In this document: in pieces, positions 12,542 to 27,100 of the stretch
Position numbering within the stretch: the first letter of the stretch is position 1
Layout of the letters: each line of letters begins with the position of its first letter
DNA from: Poecilobothrus nobilitatus
Taxonomy: Eukaryota > Arthropoda > Insecta > Diptera > Dolichopodidae
Reading direction: 5' to 3'
DNA length: 64,000 bases
Assembly (NCBI GenBank): GCA_947095535.1
Contig: OX352773.1
Coordinates: 4,774,001-4,838,000, forward strand
The notes under the pieces: model-generated
Databases searched by the model: none
Told to the model about the DNA's origin: nothing
What the model saw: the letters and a program-made list of their open reading frames with translations, nothing else
Translations under genes and position numbers: made by a program

Positions 12542-14428
12542 TATCAAAGCAATGCAATTTAAAATTTTTATTATATAAGATTAGTAATATACTAATACAT
12601 ATTTGGTAAATAAATAAATTTTATTTTATTAAATAATTTTAAATCAAGTTTAAAAATTAACCAAAACATTTCAAACAACGGATAACAAAATAACAGCTGA
12701 GTTCTTTAATAAAAATATTAAAATAAAATATAAGAAAAGGAAAGTCAAACCCAATTAACATTGAAATTTGAAACATTGTGTGATAAGAATTTCGAAATCG
12801 CTTTCGAAGTTTTTTATTTCAAATTGTTTTATTTTTTTAATAATGAAACATAAATATGGAATGAATGAAATAACGGAATAATGAATTTGAATTTTAAAAT
12901 TTTCAAAATGACAATTTAAACAGGCGCAAGTTATTGGTAGCTATCATTGAAATGCTTCCGGAAAAACGTTTCATTGAAAACTTATACTTTTTTCTGATTA
13001 GGCGATTACAGGAATTAGAGAAAATTGTCAGTTAAATTATCTGTCAAATGGCAAATGACAATAATGAAGGCAAAATAAAAATAAATGTAACTTAAATTTA
13101 AATTGTTGTTAGCGTTGTTTCGATGTTTGCAAAATAAAATATTATTTTAATTTATTTACCTAATTATTATTGGTAGAAAATGGTACTAATAAAGAATAAA
13201 AAAAAGATTATTTTATTTAATAATGACATTGGCTGAATTGAGAAGAATAAAAAAGTATACATAAATTTTCTAGAATTTTTTTTTTTTACTTGTTTTGATA
13301 TTTCCATTTTTAAAACAAAAAATTTTAAAACTAAACTTAAACAAAATTTAAGTCTCTAAACTCATTAAAATTTAAAATCATTATGAAATATATCAAGAAT
13401 TGCATCAGAATTTTTTTCAATGACAAACTGAAATGGGAAGAAATTAAATATATGTCATTGGAACAAATTTAGCAAAATTACTGATCAGGAAAATGATTTC
13501 CAATCCGCAAAATCTTAAAATTGAATTTTTTTTTTTAATATTTAACTTGAAATTTAAAAATTCGTAGCAGAATTTATTCTTTAGAAATTATTTAACCATT
13601 AAATCAACAATTTTGTTAAATTTTATATGTCTTTGCTGCAAAAAAATTGAAAATAAACATTTTCCGGAAGCATTTCAATGATAGCTATAACTGTTGCCTA
13701 ACCGTTATAACACTTTGTATAACATTTGAGCGTTAAGTTATAGAGCGTAGTCTAAACTCTGAACATGGTATTATTCATTTTTTAAGTAACAATTTTCTTG
13801 TTTTTTTTTTTAATGAAAATCTTATAGCTGTTAAGCTGTTAATGTAGTTTAAATGTAAGTCTGCCTATAAAATGGGCGCAGGGTAAGTAACAAATTTCTC
13901 TTACTCATAATTTTATAACTCATCATTGTATGTACATAATTTTTTAAAAATAAAAATAATTATGCTTCAAATTTTTTTGTTTTAATTTATGTCTTTTTAA
14001 GAATTTTCTATTTTTTTAACAGCTTTAGTTTTTAACCAAAGCTATTAATAATATGTATATGAATTTTGATTATTTAAATCAATTATCGTGTCAAATTTGA
14101 TAGCCACCTTGTTAACCCAAATTAATTTTAAATTTTACATATGTACGTATTAATAATTTTGTTTTTTTTTTGGGACAAAAAAATTAAAAATGTAATTAAT
14201 AAAATATTTATTTTGAAAACATTTTTTTTTTTTAATTGAATTGTTTTTTCTATTAAATGAAAAATAATTAAAACAAATTGATAAAATTAGTTTTTGATAT
14301 TTTAATATGTTTCGTTATACCGTTTGATTTTACTGTTTAAAGAAAATCGTTTAGTAGAAGCAAGAAATATCAATTATTCATACGGTCATGTACATTGACT
14401 TGCTGTAATTTTTTTTTTTTTTTTTGAC
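12542..14428. other. Spacer between Reg-2-like and endonuclease genes
   Basis: Upstream region of the Reg-2-like gene and downstream region of the nuclease gene. It contains the inverted-repeat element at 12922-13699. The rest is A+T-rich with long T and A runs, and no further gene is recognised. Confidence 0.6.
12922..13699. mobile_element. MITE-like element with 27-bp perfect inverted arms
   Basis: The 27 bases at 12939-12965 (starting AGCTATCATTGAAATG) recur as an exact reverse complement at 13660-13686. Similarity extends outward on both sides: left AGGCGCAAGTTAT, right reverse complement AGGCAACAGTTAT. Apparent ends are therefore near 12922 and 13699. The inner 0.7 kb has no coding frame. 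I could not settle a target-site duplication, so the superfamily is open. Confidence 0.6.
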
Positions 14429-15974
14429 TTAATCATTTTCTGCTATTTTTGAACAATCTAATAAATTTGAAGATGTAAAATTACTTGGTAAATCTTTAAC
14501 AGTATTTTTAAATGCATTTACTTCACAACAATATGTATAACCTTTAGATAAAATTGAATAATTTTTTACATTAATACCAGCTCTACTGCATACATTTGAA
14601 CAAAATTCTTCTGATTTACCATCAATTGCATATGGATTATTTAATGTTAACATTACTATTGCATCTTTAGTTTTTGTATTTTGTATAACTTTCCAAAACC
14701 ATTTTGGTACTTCAATTTTACGATTATCATCTAAAAATATTGATAATTTTTCACCTTTAGAATTTAATAATTTTAATTGTCCATGAGTTCCCGTATATAT
14801 TTCAAAATCTTCTTTATATGATGATGCTAAATTTCGCGCCAAATTTTCAATACGTTTCCAATTACCAGAATTTATTATTTGAAATTCAGGAGCCACATTC
14901 ATATAAAAATATGTTGCTCTAAAATGAAATTAATATGTATACATATATAATATACCATACGTTTATTAAAGAGGATAATATAAAAAATTATAGTTACAAT
15001 TGTGCACTAGGAAATATAAAATCTGCATCTGGGGTTAAATGGCCACGAGCTAAAAAGTTACTGTTATCGATATATTTCTGATTTGTACCAAATAATTCCT
15101 GAAAACGTGCATTTTGATTACTTTTTTGATAAATTTGTTGTACAGCTTTACTACTTCCAGCTGACATTCCTGTTGATTTAAATGAAACTCGTTTACTTTC
15201 TTTTACGTTATCTAAGAAATATTTAGATTTAAGTTTTTGTAATTACCATAATAATATAAATACTTATATAATTATTAACATGCCAAATACTTACATGATA
15301 TTGCTTTTCCATTAATTATATGCTTACTATAATATGTATTTTCATTTTGATTGTTATAGCATATCGTAAATAAAGTTAAAAAATCGGCAGAATTTAATTC
15401 AAAACCAATTTTATAAATATATCCATTATTTCCATTTCCACCACAACGTTGTTCAGTTAATTGAAGATCAGCTGTTGGTGTTTTATCACATGAAACATTT
15501 TTTATATTAATTATTTCTAATTTATCATTTATAAAATTTCCATTCTGACATGTTATTTGAATTTCTTGAACATTTAATGTTTTATTATATGAAATTAATG
15601 AATTACGTTTTCCAGGACAATTTAAAAACAATTGACGATTATTTGAAATAATATTTGTTAAATTTTCTGGTATAAAAAAATTATATTTTCCAGAATTTTT
15701 AAATAAATATAATGGTTCTTCAGATGGAATTTCATTTAAGTTTAATTGACAACTTCTAATCGTATTGTTATTATTTATATTGGTAGCAATAGTTAAATTC
15801 TGACGAGCAACTGCACATTGAACTAAAAAGTAAAAAAAAAAAAAATTTTTTAAACTTTCAAAACTTTTTTAAAAATTATTTACCATTTCGTATAAAATTT
15901 GTTACGAATAAAATACAAAAAAGAAAAAACCTAAAATTAAATGAATATTTTTGATAACAAATTATTATTACCAT
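14429..15974 (-). CDS. Secreted DNA/RNA non-specific endonuclease (dsRNase-like)
   Basis: Endonuclease_NS family enzyme, the class containing insect gut dsRNases and salivary nucleases; degrades DNA and/or dsRNA outside the cell using a divalent metal. Four exons on the minus strand: 15884-15974, 15295-15822, 14998-15211, 14429-14918; phases agree and give 440 residues. Residues 1-30 form a hydrophobic signal peptide (core FFLFCILFV). The catalytic motif is L-A-R-G-H264-L-T-P-D-A-D, the metal-binding block is N294-S-G-N297-W-K-R-I-E302. The N294/E302 spacing of 8 equals that of Asn119/Glu127 in Serratia nuclease (from memory). Many Cys residues fit an extracellular disulfide-bonded protein. 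The Asp of the bacterial DRGH motif is Ala here, as I recall for arthropod members. Function as a dsRNase is inferred from family only. Confidence 0.88.
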
Positions 15975-18156
15975 TTCGAGGCTAATTTAATTCAATAAAA
16001 TTTTGAGCTTTTAAAACATATAAAAAAAAAATTGGATTTAATAGAACTTGTTTAAAAAATTTGAATAAAAAATATTTATTTTATATGACAAAATTTGGTC
16101 TAAGCTTGATGAGGTTTTCTGTTAAACTAAAAGCTAAAATTTATTTTTTATAATTTGTATGTAATATTAAACTTGTGAGTTCTTAAATAATTTATTGGGA
16201 TGAGTAATGAGTAATGACTTTATCAGTCACAACAACAAAAAACTAAAAAAAAACTAAATTAAATAACATAGAAATAAAATGTTATTGTAAATAATTTTCG
16301 TACTTCATTTATTTTGATTACAATATATTATGTACATATGTACATATAATATAAGAAATGTGTACATACGTAACAAAATCAAACCATCTCAAATTTCTGT
16401 CTATTTAGTGATTAATGATGAATTAAAAATTGCAAACGCTAAAGATGATAACGGGCATAACGCTATAATTATATTTATTAATATTTTTGTTTTTAATTAC
16501 TATCTTTAAAATAGTTTTGTTTCGAATAAATAAAATTCGAATCTTAGATGCATACACTTTCTTTTAATTCTGAATTTCAATTACGTTATTTTTTAAAAGC
16601 TTCTAGTTTTTTTTTTTTTAATTTTCTAGTTTTCGTGGATTATAAAAACTTGAATTGGAACAAGTTTCATAAAGCGCATTATTATGCTAAACAATATTAA
16701 AAAAATTGCTCTAAAATAAAAATTTCGTGTACAAATAAATAAATCAAATAAGCTAGAAAATACTTTAATAGGATGAAGCTAATGGTATAATGCCAATCTA
16801 GTTGATCGTTCCTTTTAGAAAACTAAAATCAAAAGGCTGCGTATGTCTGAAGAGTTGAAAAAAACTGATCTTATTTTTGACGGAAATAGCTAAATTAAAG
16901 ATAATGAAAAGAAAAAACTCGACGAACAAAACAAAAAAAAATTAAATAAGATATCGAAACAAATTTCATAACTAAATCTATAAAAACATACTACGATTTA
17001 ATCTAGATAAACTATATTTAATCTAGTGTCATTCTCAAGACACAAAAAAAAAAAAAATCATTGATTCTGTAAGATTGTACAACCCCGGAACCAGTACGAT
17101 ATGTTTGGTTCCTAAAGTTTTGGAAAATGAAGTAAACAATTAACTGAAAGACTATGCTCAGTGTCCAAATAACCGAATAATCTACAGCTGGTATTGAACT
17201 GTAACCAAATAAATGTCTATTTTTACAATTAAAGAAATTCATTAACGATTGCACTGTCTAGTTGCAAAAGACAAGAAAATGATACTATTAAGAATATTTT
17301 GAATTAGAATGTTAATACATATTTGTTTATATTCTTCAAAAAGGTAGCACGCAACTAATATCAGCATAGAAAGAAAAACAAAAATAAAAGTATATACAGA
17401 GTTTTATGAACTGTTGTATCTATAGATATTATATATAATAAACCAAACTATAAACATTTGTGTGATTATAAAGGACAATTTACATAATTACAAAAAATAA
17501 CATTTACAAAACAAAGTTTAAACGTATTAGGAAAAACCAGTTCAGTCACATTGCCCTTAATTTCTAATGACTCAAATGCTGATAACTAGCGAAATATGTT
17601 GATAAACTAGCTAAACGTAAAAATAGCTAATAAATATAGATTTATCACATTTCGTAGTAAAATGAGAAACAAAAAAATGCACGTACTATATGTGTAGTAT
17701 CCAAAAAATAAAATAAAAACAAAATTTTAATTTAATGAAAAATTTTATTATAAATTTTGGTTCTTAATTTCCTTCAACCACTATTTTAATTTAATCTACA
17801 TATTATTACTTAACTTGTATATTAGTAGTTACTTTTTAATTTAGATTGCAGTAAAACAGTTTAATTGCTTAAAAAATTCAAAATAATGAGTATAGTTTAC
17901 AATTTTATCTTTTATATTAACATAATTTAAAAAAAAAATACAGAATTTTAGAGCTTACCCAAAAATTAGCATTACATTAAACAAAAACAAAAAAAAAAAT
18001 ATAAAAACATTACTAACATACTATTCAATTATAAAAAATCATTTACATAAAGGAAATCCACCAGTTTCAATTTAATTTTAATCTAATTCTTAATACATAA
18101 TTATTTTTTTTTTAAATTAAAATAAAAAAAAGACAAATAAAATTTTCTCTTTTCAA
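15975..18156. other. Spacer between nuclease and FAR-A genes
   Basis: Upstream DNA of the nuclease gene and 3' flank of FAR-A. A+T-rich; ACATATGTACATAT-type palindromic words near 16320-16350. No coding frame with recognisable content. A short stop-free piece at 17066-17142 (+) has somewhat higher G+C but no family was recognised. Confidence 0.55.
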
Positions 18157-21100
18157 TTATAACTGACTGAAGAAAAAGTAGAAAATTGGTAAGAGTAAGG
18201 CTGCTTTAGCATTTGAAATCCCAAATATCCATCCAAATGAACACCATATCAAATAATAGAATAGTAATTGCAAAGTTACATGAAAACCAAGTAATCTACA
18301 AATGAAAAAAAATAAATTATATTCAGAAAATATTTTGAATTGAGTTGAATTAAAAGATGTGTATATATACATTTTATCTTTCTTTCTAGCAGCTTCTAAA
18401 TTTTTAGGTGATTCATGATTTAAATGTTCACGAACTCCTAAATGAAGATTTAAGAAATATTCTTCCCAATTTAATTCACCAATATCAATATTGAAACGTT
18501 TCTTATCAAGCGGTTGTAATGTTTTTGCCAATATTAACGTTTGTGTATTATGAAAATGCCATTCAGTAAATATAAAACGTTCTAAAGTTTTTAATGAATT
18601 CCAAACATTTGTGTGAAGCTTAATTAAGCTAAAAAAAATTAAAAAAAAAAAAATTGTTAATTTCTAACTTTTTTTCATTGAGCAAAAAAAAAAAAAAAAA
18701 TCGATATAACTTACATTGGTCTACCACCTGCTATTCTCATAACAAAATCCAAAACATAACCAGGTAAAAAGTGGAATAATATGGCACTTACTTTAAATAA
18801 GAATAAACTTCGTACAAATTTAACATAAGGATACCAAACAGCTGATTGTAAAGGATATTTATGCATATACATATTCATTTTTTCTGTTAATGTTTCAAAA
18901 CGGAATGGTTTATATGTACTTGAAGTTAAATGGAATATTTTTAATTCTAATGATTTATCTGGATTATTTTGTCTACAAAAAAAAAAAAAAAACAAAACGA
19001 AAAAGAAAAAACATAATTTAATTTGCGTAATTTAATATTAAATAATAAAATATTTCTAATAACTTACTTAACTTCCCAAATATGATAACCAGTTACCAAC
19101 ATTTGATTAACAACAATATCAACTGGTATATAATCCATTATAAGTTTTGGATCTAATGGTAAACGACGAATAACACCTTTCGATGAACCCATAAAAAAAC
19201 CTTGTGGTCCATTTTTTGATATTGTCCAACCGGGACATGGTTCTTTCCAAGCAGCAGTAACTAAAGTTAAATAAAAAAAAAATGTGTTATTTGTCATAAA
19301 ATATTAATTTTTTAATTAAAAATTTAATCTGGCTAATACTAATATTAAATCAGTTGTCTGGCTCAAGAATTAAAGTGGTGCTTGTATGTATATATACAGT
19401 AAAACCCGCTTAAGTACTTTCCGGATAAGTACCTTTTTCGTATTAGAAACCAGAAATATTGACATTTTAAAATTTTCTGTGAATTGCATAAGAAAATTTT
19501 TTTTTTTGTTGCATTTCTTTGCCACATAAATGTGGACAGGAAATTACGCAACCTTTCCTGTTCATACGTGGCTGTAAATTTCGTAAGGGGGAATAACTCT
19601 TATGACGTGTGCGGGATTCGAACACTCCCTCGGTGTTTACAGCGTATTTTATACGCTCTTACCCACTAGGCCACTGAGGCATACAAATATGATCGCTTAA
19701 GTGCATCTCGTTTAAGTACCTAAACCTCTTAAGTACTCTGCTTTTCAAAGCACAATATTAAATTTTTGATTAAAATTTTCCTTTTAAGTGCCTCAAGAAA
19801 CATCTACTTTCTGTAAGAAAATGTCATTAGCTATAGATAAGTACCTAATAGGAGGCAATTAAACGGATTTTAAAAAGGTACCTTACTTAAAGCACTTATC
19901 CCACTTCGATTAAGTGACTTGTTCGGATAAGTGCTCAAAATTGCTAACATTTCTGTAAGAACATTTAAGCGGATTTTACTGTATATATATAAGTATATAA
20001 ATATCTAATTCAAAATAAAAATTTTGAAATTTATACCTTTGTAACTTTTAACAAAAAAAAAACTGTTAAATTTGTTCAAACATTTGAAATAGAAAATAAA
20101 ATCCGACAATTTACTTTTTTGTGTAGGTACATACATTTGTTTAATAATAATATCATAAGTACACTAAAAGGTGTGTTATAAAACTTTTATATAATAGTAT
20201 TAGATATATGTATATAAACACTATAATAGGCTTGAGATTTACATAAAAATTCCCTCTTATTCATTTTGACCAAGTAACCTTTATTTCTTATGGTATTTGT
20301 ATGTAAACAAATTAAATTTTAAAAAATAAAAAAAAATAATTTTTTTTTACTTACTCATACTTGGTCTTACGATCCCACATGGAAATAATTGAGCGCATTT
20401 ATTAACTTCATGCTCTGCTAAATGTTTGGTGAAAGTGTACGTATTTGGATGATCTTTTAGGAATCTACAAATAAATATAAAAAAAAAAAATTTTTTAAAT
20501 TTAGAAAGAAAAACTAATACATTTAAAAAATAAATAACAAAATATGTATAATGAAAAATTTTAAAGTTAAAATTAATAAAAAGTAAAATTTAAACTTAAA
20601 GGAAATATGTAGCAAAAAATAGAGTTTGTTATTTATGAAAAATGAAATATTTGAATCGTTAAAACTCGTTTAGAAGAAATTCAGTTTTCTACACTTATGT
20701 ACTTCCTTTAATTTTAAAAAAGTTTCAAAAAATTAATTAGATCTTTTAAATTTAAAAATTATTTAAGCATATTATTAGATATATGAAAAAGTGATGTAAA
20801 AAATAATGGCCATCAAAAAAATAATTTGAAATTAGGTTTTCTTGAAATGAAAATGTTAAAAGTTATAAGACCTACAACACCTAGCAAATGAAACTGCTAG
20901 AACTTTTTTTTGAAAGCCATTTCTGAAAAAATATGATAAATAATATGATATATAAGGGTTATGGTATTGTTTAGACTGGTGAAAATTTTGTAATAAGAAA
21001 CCATTAGTAAAATTGGGCATAAATTTAATAGAAAATTTTAATCAAAAGCTAGTATTATTTTTTTTTACATGTATGTACATAAGTTTAGTTTGCTTATAAT

Positions 21101-24100
21101 TAAACATTTTATATATCTAGTTAATAATAAAAAAAAACTTTAAAGGAAATCGACAGCTACGAAGCTAAAGGTGAAGGTAGATAAAACAAGAGAAAGATAA
21201 TACAAAATATAAATAAAACAAATTCATTTTAGGAGATCGGTAATCACTCATCGGTAACTCTAAAAAACGGTTAAATTGATTGAAATGTAGTTCATAGAAT
21301 GATTACAATCTCTATCATGAATCAAACCTTAAAAATGGGAAACTTATAAAATATCAAAACATTTTACTCATTTCAATATTTTTAACTTTAAATCATTAAT
21401 TTAATATCTAACAATAATATTATGTATTATGTGAAGTGCCACAATGTATTTAAAAATTTTAACTTTTCAACTATCGTCTTTAACAATTTTGTAATAGTTT
21501 TTTGTTAGAAAATGTTAGAAAAATCAACAAAAAAAAAAACAAGGTAGAATGTAAACCAACGGTTTTTAAAAGTGCACATTTCCAAAACACAATAAAAACT
21601 GTTTAGAGTTGTGATTTGTACAAAAATTTTAAAATTTAAGAAATTTTTTGTAATAAGAAAATATGTGAAAATAGGATTTTTCTGGAATTTTGAGGGGTTG
21701 TAAGTCCGGAACTTTATATAACTAAAAAAAAACCATTAACACACGTAAAAATATATTACTGCAGCTTTAATTTTTATGTCTTTTCCAAGAAAAATTTGTA
21801 CAGGTCTTTGAGTTACAGGTGCCTAAAAATAGCAAATTGTCAATTTTTCAGCCCTTCTAATACCTCTTAAACAGGGTGTGATGCAAAAAAATTTCTGAGC
21901 AAACTTATGCTAATTCTAAAAATTCTTTCTACTGAAAAAGTTGTTCCACAAAATTAATTTTTTTATGAGATCTACCCATGGTTAAATTTTTTTTTCTCTA
22001 TCTTTAACGGTGTAGAAGTTTTGTAAACGGACGGACGGACAGAGTGAAACTAATAAGCACATTTTTTCAAAATTTTTTTGGAAATATGCTAAAAAACTTT
22101 TCTCATAACGAATGGTTAAAACAAATAGGTATAGGAAAGGTGCGATTTATTGATAAAAATAACACAATAAGTCCAATGACATTATTATATGTTTAATTTA
22201 ATATCAACTACTTACAATGAAAAACTTTCATATAACATTCTACTTTTTGATTTTATGGTCATATTCAATTTACTTGCGGAATAAATATTCCAATAATTGA
22301 AATTTTAGTTGTAAATAAAGTAAGTAATAGAAATGATTAAAGATGCCATTAATTTAACATAATATTTAAGAGTATTTTGTCAAATAAAAAAGAAGAAAAT
22401 CTATATATATATATATATATTAATTATTAAGTTCGGGAAGAGTTTAAACTGCTTTATTATTCAAAACCTATTTGAACTGCATTTTATAAAGGATAAACAA
22501 CATCGTAAGCTTATACTTAGCAAAATTATCAATTTATTTTCGTTTTCAATTTACCTAAGTATACCAAATATACTGATAATATACCAGCTATACTGATAAT
22601 ATACTGCCATAATTTCCTCTGCTTTACAAATTAAATCTCAGGTAACTTAGAAAATCATTATATTGTCATACGTATAAGAAAATTTTGAAAAGAATATTTT
22701 GCTAAATTAATTCAGAACCCAATCGATGTTTTTCACATGTTTATTAGAAGATAATGAAATCTTCATTATTAGAAGATAATGAAATCTTCATCTTGGCAAA
22801 AGGAAATAAAATACATGAATATTACATTGGATCAAAGATTGACTTCACAAAACAATTATTTTGCCTATATACTGCTTGACCTGCTGGACAAACTGTGTTG
22901 AAACTTATTTGAAAAAAAAAAAAATTTCACCTCCAATAAAATAAATACACGCAGGTGATATGAATTAAGTACATATAATATACAAACGATCGAAGTAATG
23001 ATTTAAGAAAAATCACCTTCGAATGGTTATACGAATATTCATCAAACCTCTTGATCGAAACACTATTAGACTAGCAATTCAATCTTTTTTTAAATCTTTA
23101 TTTAAATTTAGATAATTAACTAAAGTTTATATATTTTGTTTTATACTTTTCTTTGGTAGGGGGGAGAGGTTATATCAAAATCGAATTGACCAAAAACTTG
23201 TAAGGTGTAAAAACTTGTAAACAATTAATTTATTTGTAAAAATATTTTTTCCTATAAAATTGTATACGTATACATATATGTATGTACATAATATGTATAT
23301 AACAATGAAAATGGAATATTTAAACTTGTTACAAAAAATGTAAATAATAAATTTTCTCTTATTCTTTTCAAATATTTAACAAAAAAATAAAAAATAAATA
23401 AAAATACTTACGCTGGTTCCAAAACTTTTAATGCTTCATCTTTTAATGATTGACTTAAACTTATAATTTTTTCTGGATCATCTGGTTGAGGATATAAAAT
23501 TTCTTCTGCTTCCAATAAAAATGAATTAACATATGCAGATGATACATGAACCATAGAAATTAAATTTTTCATTTGTTTACATAATTCCATAACTCTACGA
23601 GTACCCAATAAATTAATATTTGTTGTTTCTTTTAATGATTGAAAAAAATCTAATGTTGCTGCTGAATGAAATACAACATTAACATTATCAATTAAAATTT
23701 GACGTTCTGAATCTGATATTCCTAAATTATCGGTACCAACATCACCAGTTATTGGTATTAATTTTTTAAATATATCTGGTGAATTTGTTTTTAAATATGT
23801 TTCAAAAACAGAATTTTTTGTTAATTCTTCCAAACGTTCTTCAACTGTTTTCTTTTTTTTTGGTCTCATTAATATATATAATTTTTCAATATTTGGTACA
23901 TCTCGTAGAATTTTTTCAATAAGACATACACCAACAAATCCTGTTGCACCAGTAATGAAAACATTTTTACCAGAATAAAAATCTAGTAATGGTGATGATT
24001 GTTCACTGCAATAAGAAAATGAAGAAAAAAAAAATACATTAATCTTTAATCTTTAATAATGTGGTTTTTTAATGTAAAAGATTTATTTTGATATTAAACA

Positions 24101-27100
24101 AAATTACTAGTACCGATGTATTTTATATTGTAATGATTTAAAATAAAAATAATAATTAAAAAAAAACCATCAGATGTATTTTCAATACCATCAGATTTGA
24201 CATCGTAAATTTTAGTTTTTTTAATTCTTTTCGAATATATAAGCATTTTACATGAAAAAGTAAACAACCGAAGGTATAACCATGACCCATATACATATTT
24301 TAACTCTGTTTTATCAGATTTTATCTTTATAATTTTGTGGTTTAAGGAAAGAAGGTATGAAACGAAAGTATTACGTTCATTAATCCTCGTGTAGGTTATC
24401 TAACATATAATTAATATCATATCGTAATTAATTTTTAGGGGCTTTATCCTGGAATGGTTTTCCAGTTATTTGATGTCACGCTGCCAAAGAGTGAAAATTG
24501 GAAGTAAACTGTCGGATACAAAATACACCAAAAATGGGGTACCGCAGGATTCAGTATTGGGGTCAATTCTCTTTTTATTATATATTAATTCTATATAATT
24601 GAATTAGAATTTAAATGTACGACAATTGGTTTTGCGGACGATCTTAGTTGTGTGTATGGATCAGACAGTTCTCTTAATTTGGTTTGTGATATTAACAATG
24701 ATTTAAATGTATACTACGAAATTGGTTCGCATATCATATCTCCAACCCAAAAAACATTTTGTATGGCAAGTTAAATATCATGCCCCTGAATGTGAAAGGC
24801 ATAAATTAACTTTTAATTATTGTACATGTACCAGTTCTGTTTGTTCGTTCAGGAGGAGCTCATTGATACAAGTTGCAACCATTACTCATTCTACAGAAGA
24901 ATGTAATAAGAAAAGTATGTAAAAAATAACGCTTGGATCATAGTTTTCATCTTTTCGAAGAGACAAAAATTTTGCTCGTACGTCATTTGTATTATTACAA
25001 AGTGTTAAAATTAAAAATGTTCTTAATCAGGTCGGGGTATTTAAATAATTTAATTAAATGATTTTTCAGGAGTTATCGCTTGCGTACTAATAATATGTTC
25101 CAACTTTCCGTACTATTTGTTTTCGTAGATTTTATAGTATTCTTGCATGCCGCTTAATTGAAACATTGGCTACTTATTTGATTTTAATTTTAATCAGGGT
25201 GAAAATTTGCTTGATGTAATGTTTTGATTGAGCTTCTATTTTGCAATTGATCGGTAAGTATTTGTATAAAAAATATTTTTTTAAAGACTTTCTGCTTTAT
25301 AATCATTGCACTTTAATAGAATATTACTATTAACATTCAAAAAAAACAAAAGAAAAAAAAACTAAAAGTTTATAGTAATAACTTTGAAATCCAAAGTTCA
25401 ATAACATCCACTTTTTTTTTTTAGAAGTGTGAAAAAAAAAATACTTTGAAAGCAATTAAATTATTATTTAATATTTTTATAGTAATAAAAAAAGATTTGG
25501 TAATTTGTTTGATATTAAATAAAAAAATAATAATAATTAATACAAAAAAAAAAATAAAAATTATGTTCGACATTATGAAAATTATTAAAGATTAAACTGA
25601 TTTGATCACAAAAAAATTAATTACGTTTTTTGATAACAATAACTAAGTATAAAGAATTTATTAAATAAGTAAATACGTATTAATATAAGTATAGCTGAGT
25701 ATCTAATTAAAAAAAATGATTTATTATAGCACACTGATTCTTAATTTATTTAAGTACATATAGTAAATACTAAATAAATCGATTGTAAAGTTATAGAGCA
25801 TAATATTATAAACCAAGTGTTAAGTTCTTGTAGATACATACATATTACATACATATATTTCTGTTAACCTCAAAAAATTAAATTCTGTTTTTTGTTTTTT
25901 TATTTATGAAAAAAGCTTAAAGTATAATATACACATATATACATATACATATATCTGAAACTTTTTTTATTGTTTTAAATTTTATATAAAGTCATGTTTT
26001 CTTAGCTTAAAGGGGATATTCTGTGCTTTTTATTTATCACCTCGAAATGTTCAAAAAATTACTCTGTTATATTTTTTGAAGTATTATTTGATTCTTAAAT
26101 AAACAAAAAGTTGTATACCTACGATATTTAGAAGATTTTCAATTTTTAGCACCTTTCACTTTTCTTTAACAAAAAAAAATTTTGAATATTATAATAACTA
26201 TCCAAAAATATATTATATGTATATGTATTTGAAAAGGTTTAATTTAGAGAGTTAAAAAGTGTTGACAAAAAAAAATCTTATAAAAATTTTTAGAATAAAT
26301 AAGTAAATTTATATTGTTTATTTATGTAAATACATAATAAATAGTAAATCTAACACATATAGGATGTTGGAAATTGCATTAATTTATGATGATAGCCTGA
26401 TAGATAATAAATTTATTCGCACTGATAAACCTTTATTATGTTTATTAAAATCAATTGGGTATTAATACATCTTTTTTACTTGAATTATTAGTGAATATTT
26501 TTTACTTTAACTCAAGATCTTTTTATTTTAGTGATGAAGTGATTTTATTTTAGTGATGAAGTGATTTTATTTTAGTGATTAAATGAAGACATTTTTACTT
26601 TAAGTCAACATTTTTTTAATTGAAAACTTTTTTATTTTAAGTGAATATTTTTTACTTTAAATGAAGACATTTTTATTGTGAAAATATTTTACTTCAACTT
26701 TTTTATTTTAAGATCTAAGATTAAACCTTTTTACTTTAAATGAAAATTTTTTACTTTAGGAAAAAACATTACTCATAAAAATTTTCTGAAGAAATTCTGA
26801 AGGAAAGACATCTTTATTTGAGAAATTTATGTTATTTATAAATATTTAATATACATATATATTTAATTTACGTAATGCATATATATTTGGATCTGATATT
26901 TATAAATATACATATTACATATATATGTGTATATTATAATATGTATATTTTTTTACTTTCACTTTTATGTAATGAATACGTTTGTAATGTCCTCAATTTT
27001 AAGTAAAAAATCTTCATTTAAAGTAAAAATTTCTTCACTTGATGATTAAAACTTGATCATATGAGAAATGGTGCAAATTTTACATATATATTCAACACAG

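Larger units (their letters stand above)
20465..23411. other. FAR-A intron between coding exons 2 and 3
   Basis: A 2.9-kb intron with GTAAGT donor at 23411 and TTTGTAG acceptor at 20465. Contains the GTCY-bearing element at 21539-22093, a (TA)n run near 22401-22422, a 25-bp direct duplication at 22742-22791 and CATACGTATACATAT-type words near 23263-23300. No nested gene seen. Confidence 0.7.

Noticed and set aside
17018..17254. 78-codon frame on the minus strand, and NPGTSTICLVPKVLENEV on the plus strand
   Set aside because: Neither strand gives a recognised domain or extends beyond about 80 codons.
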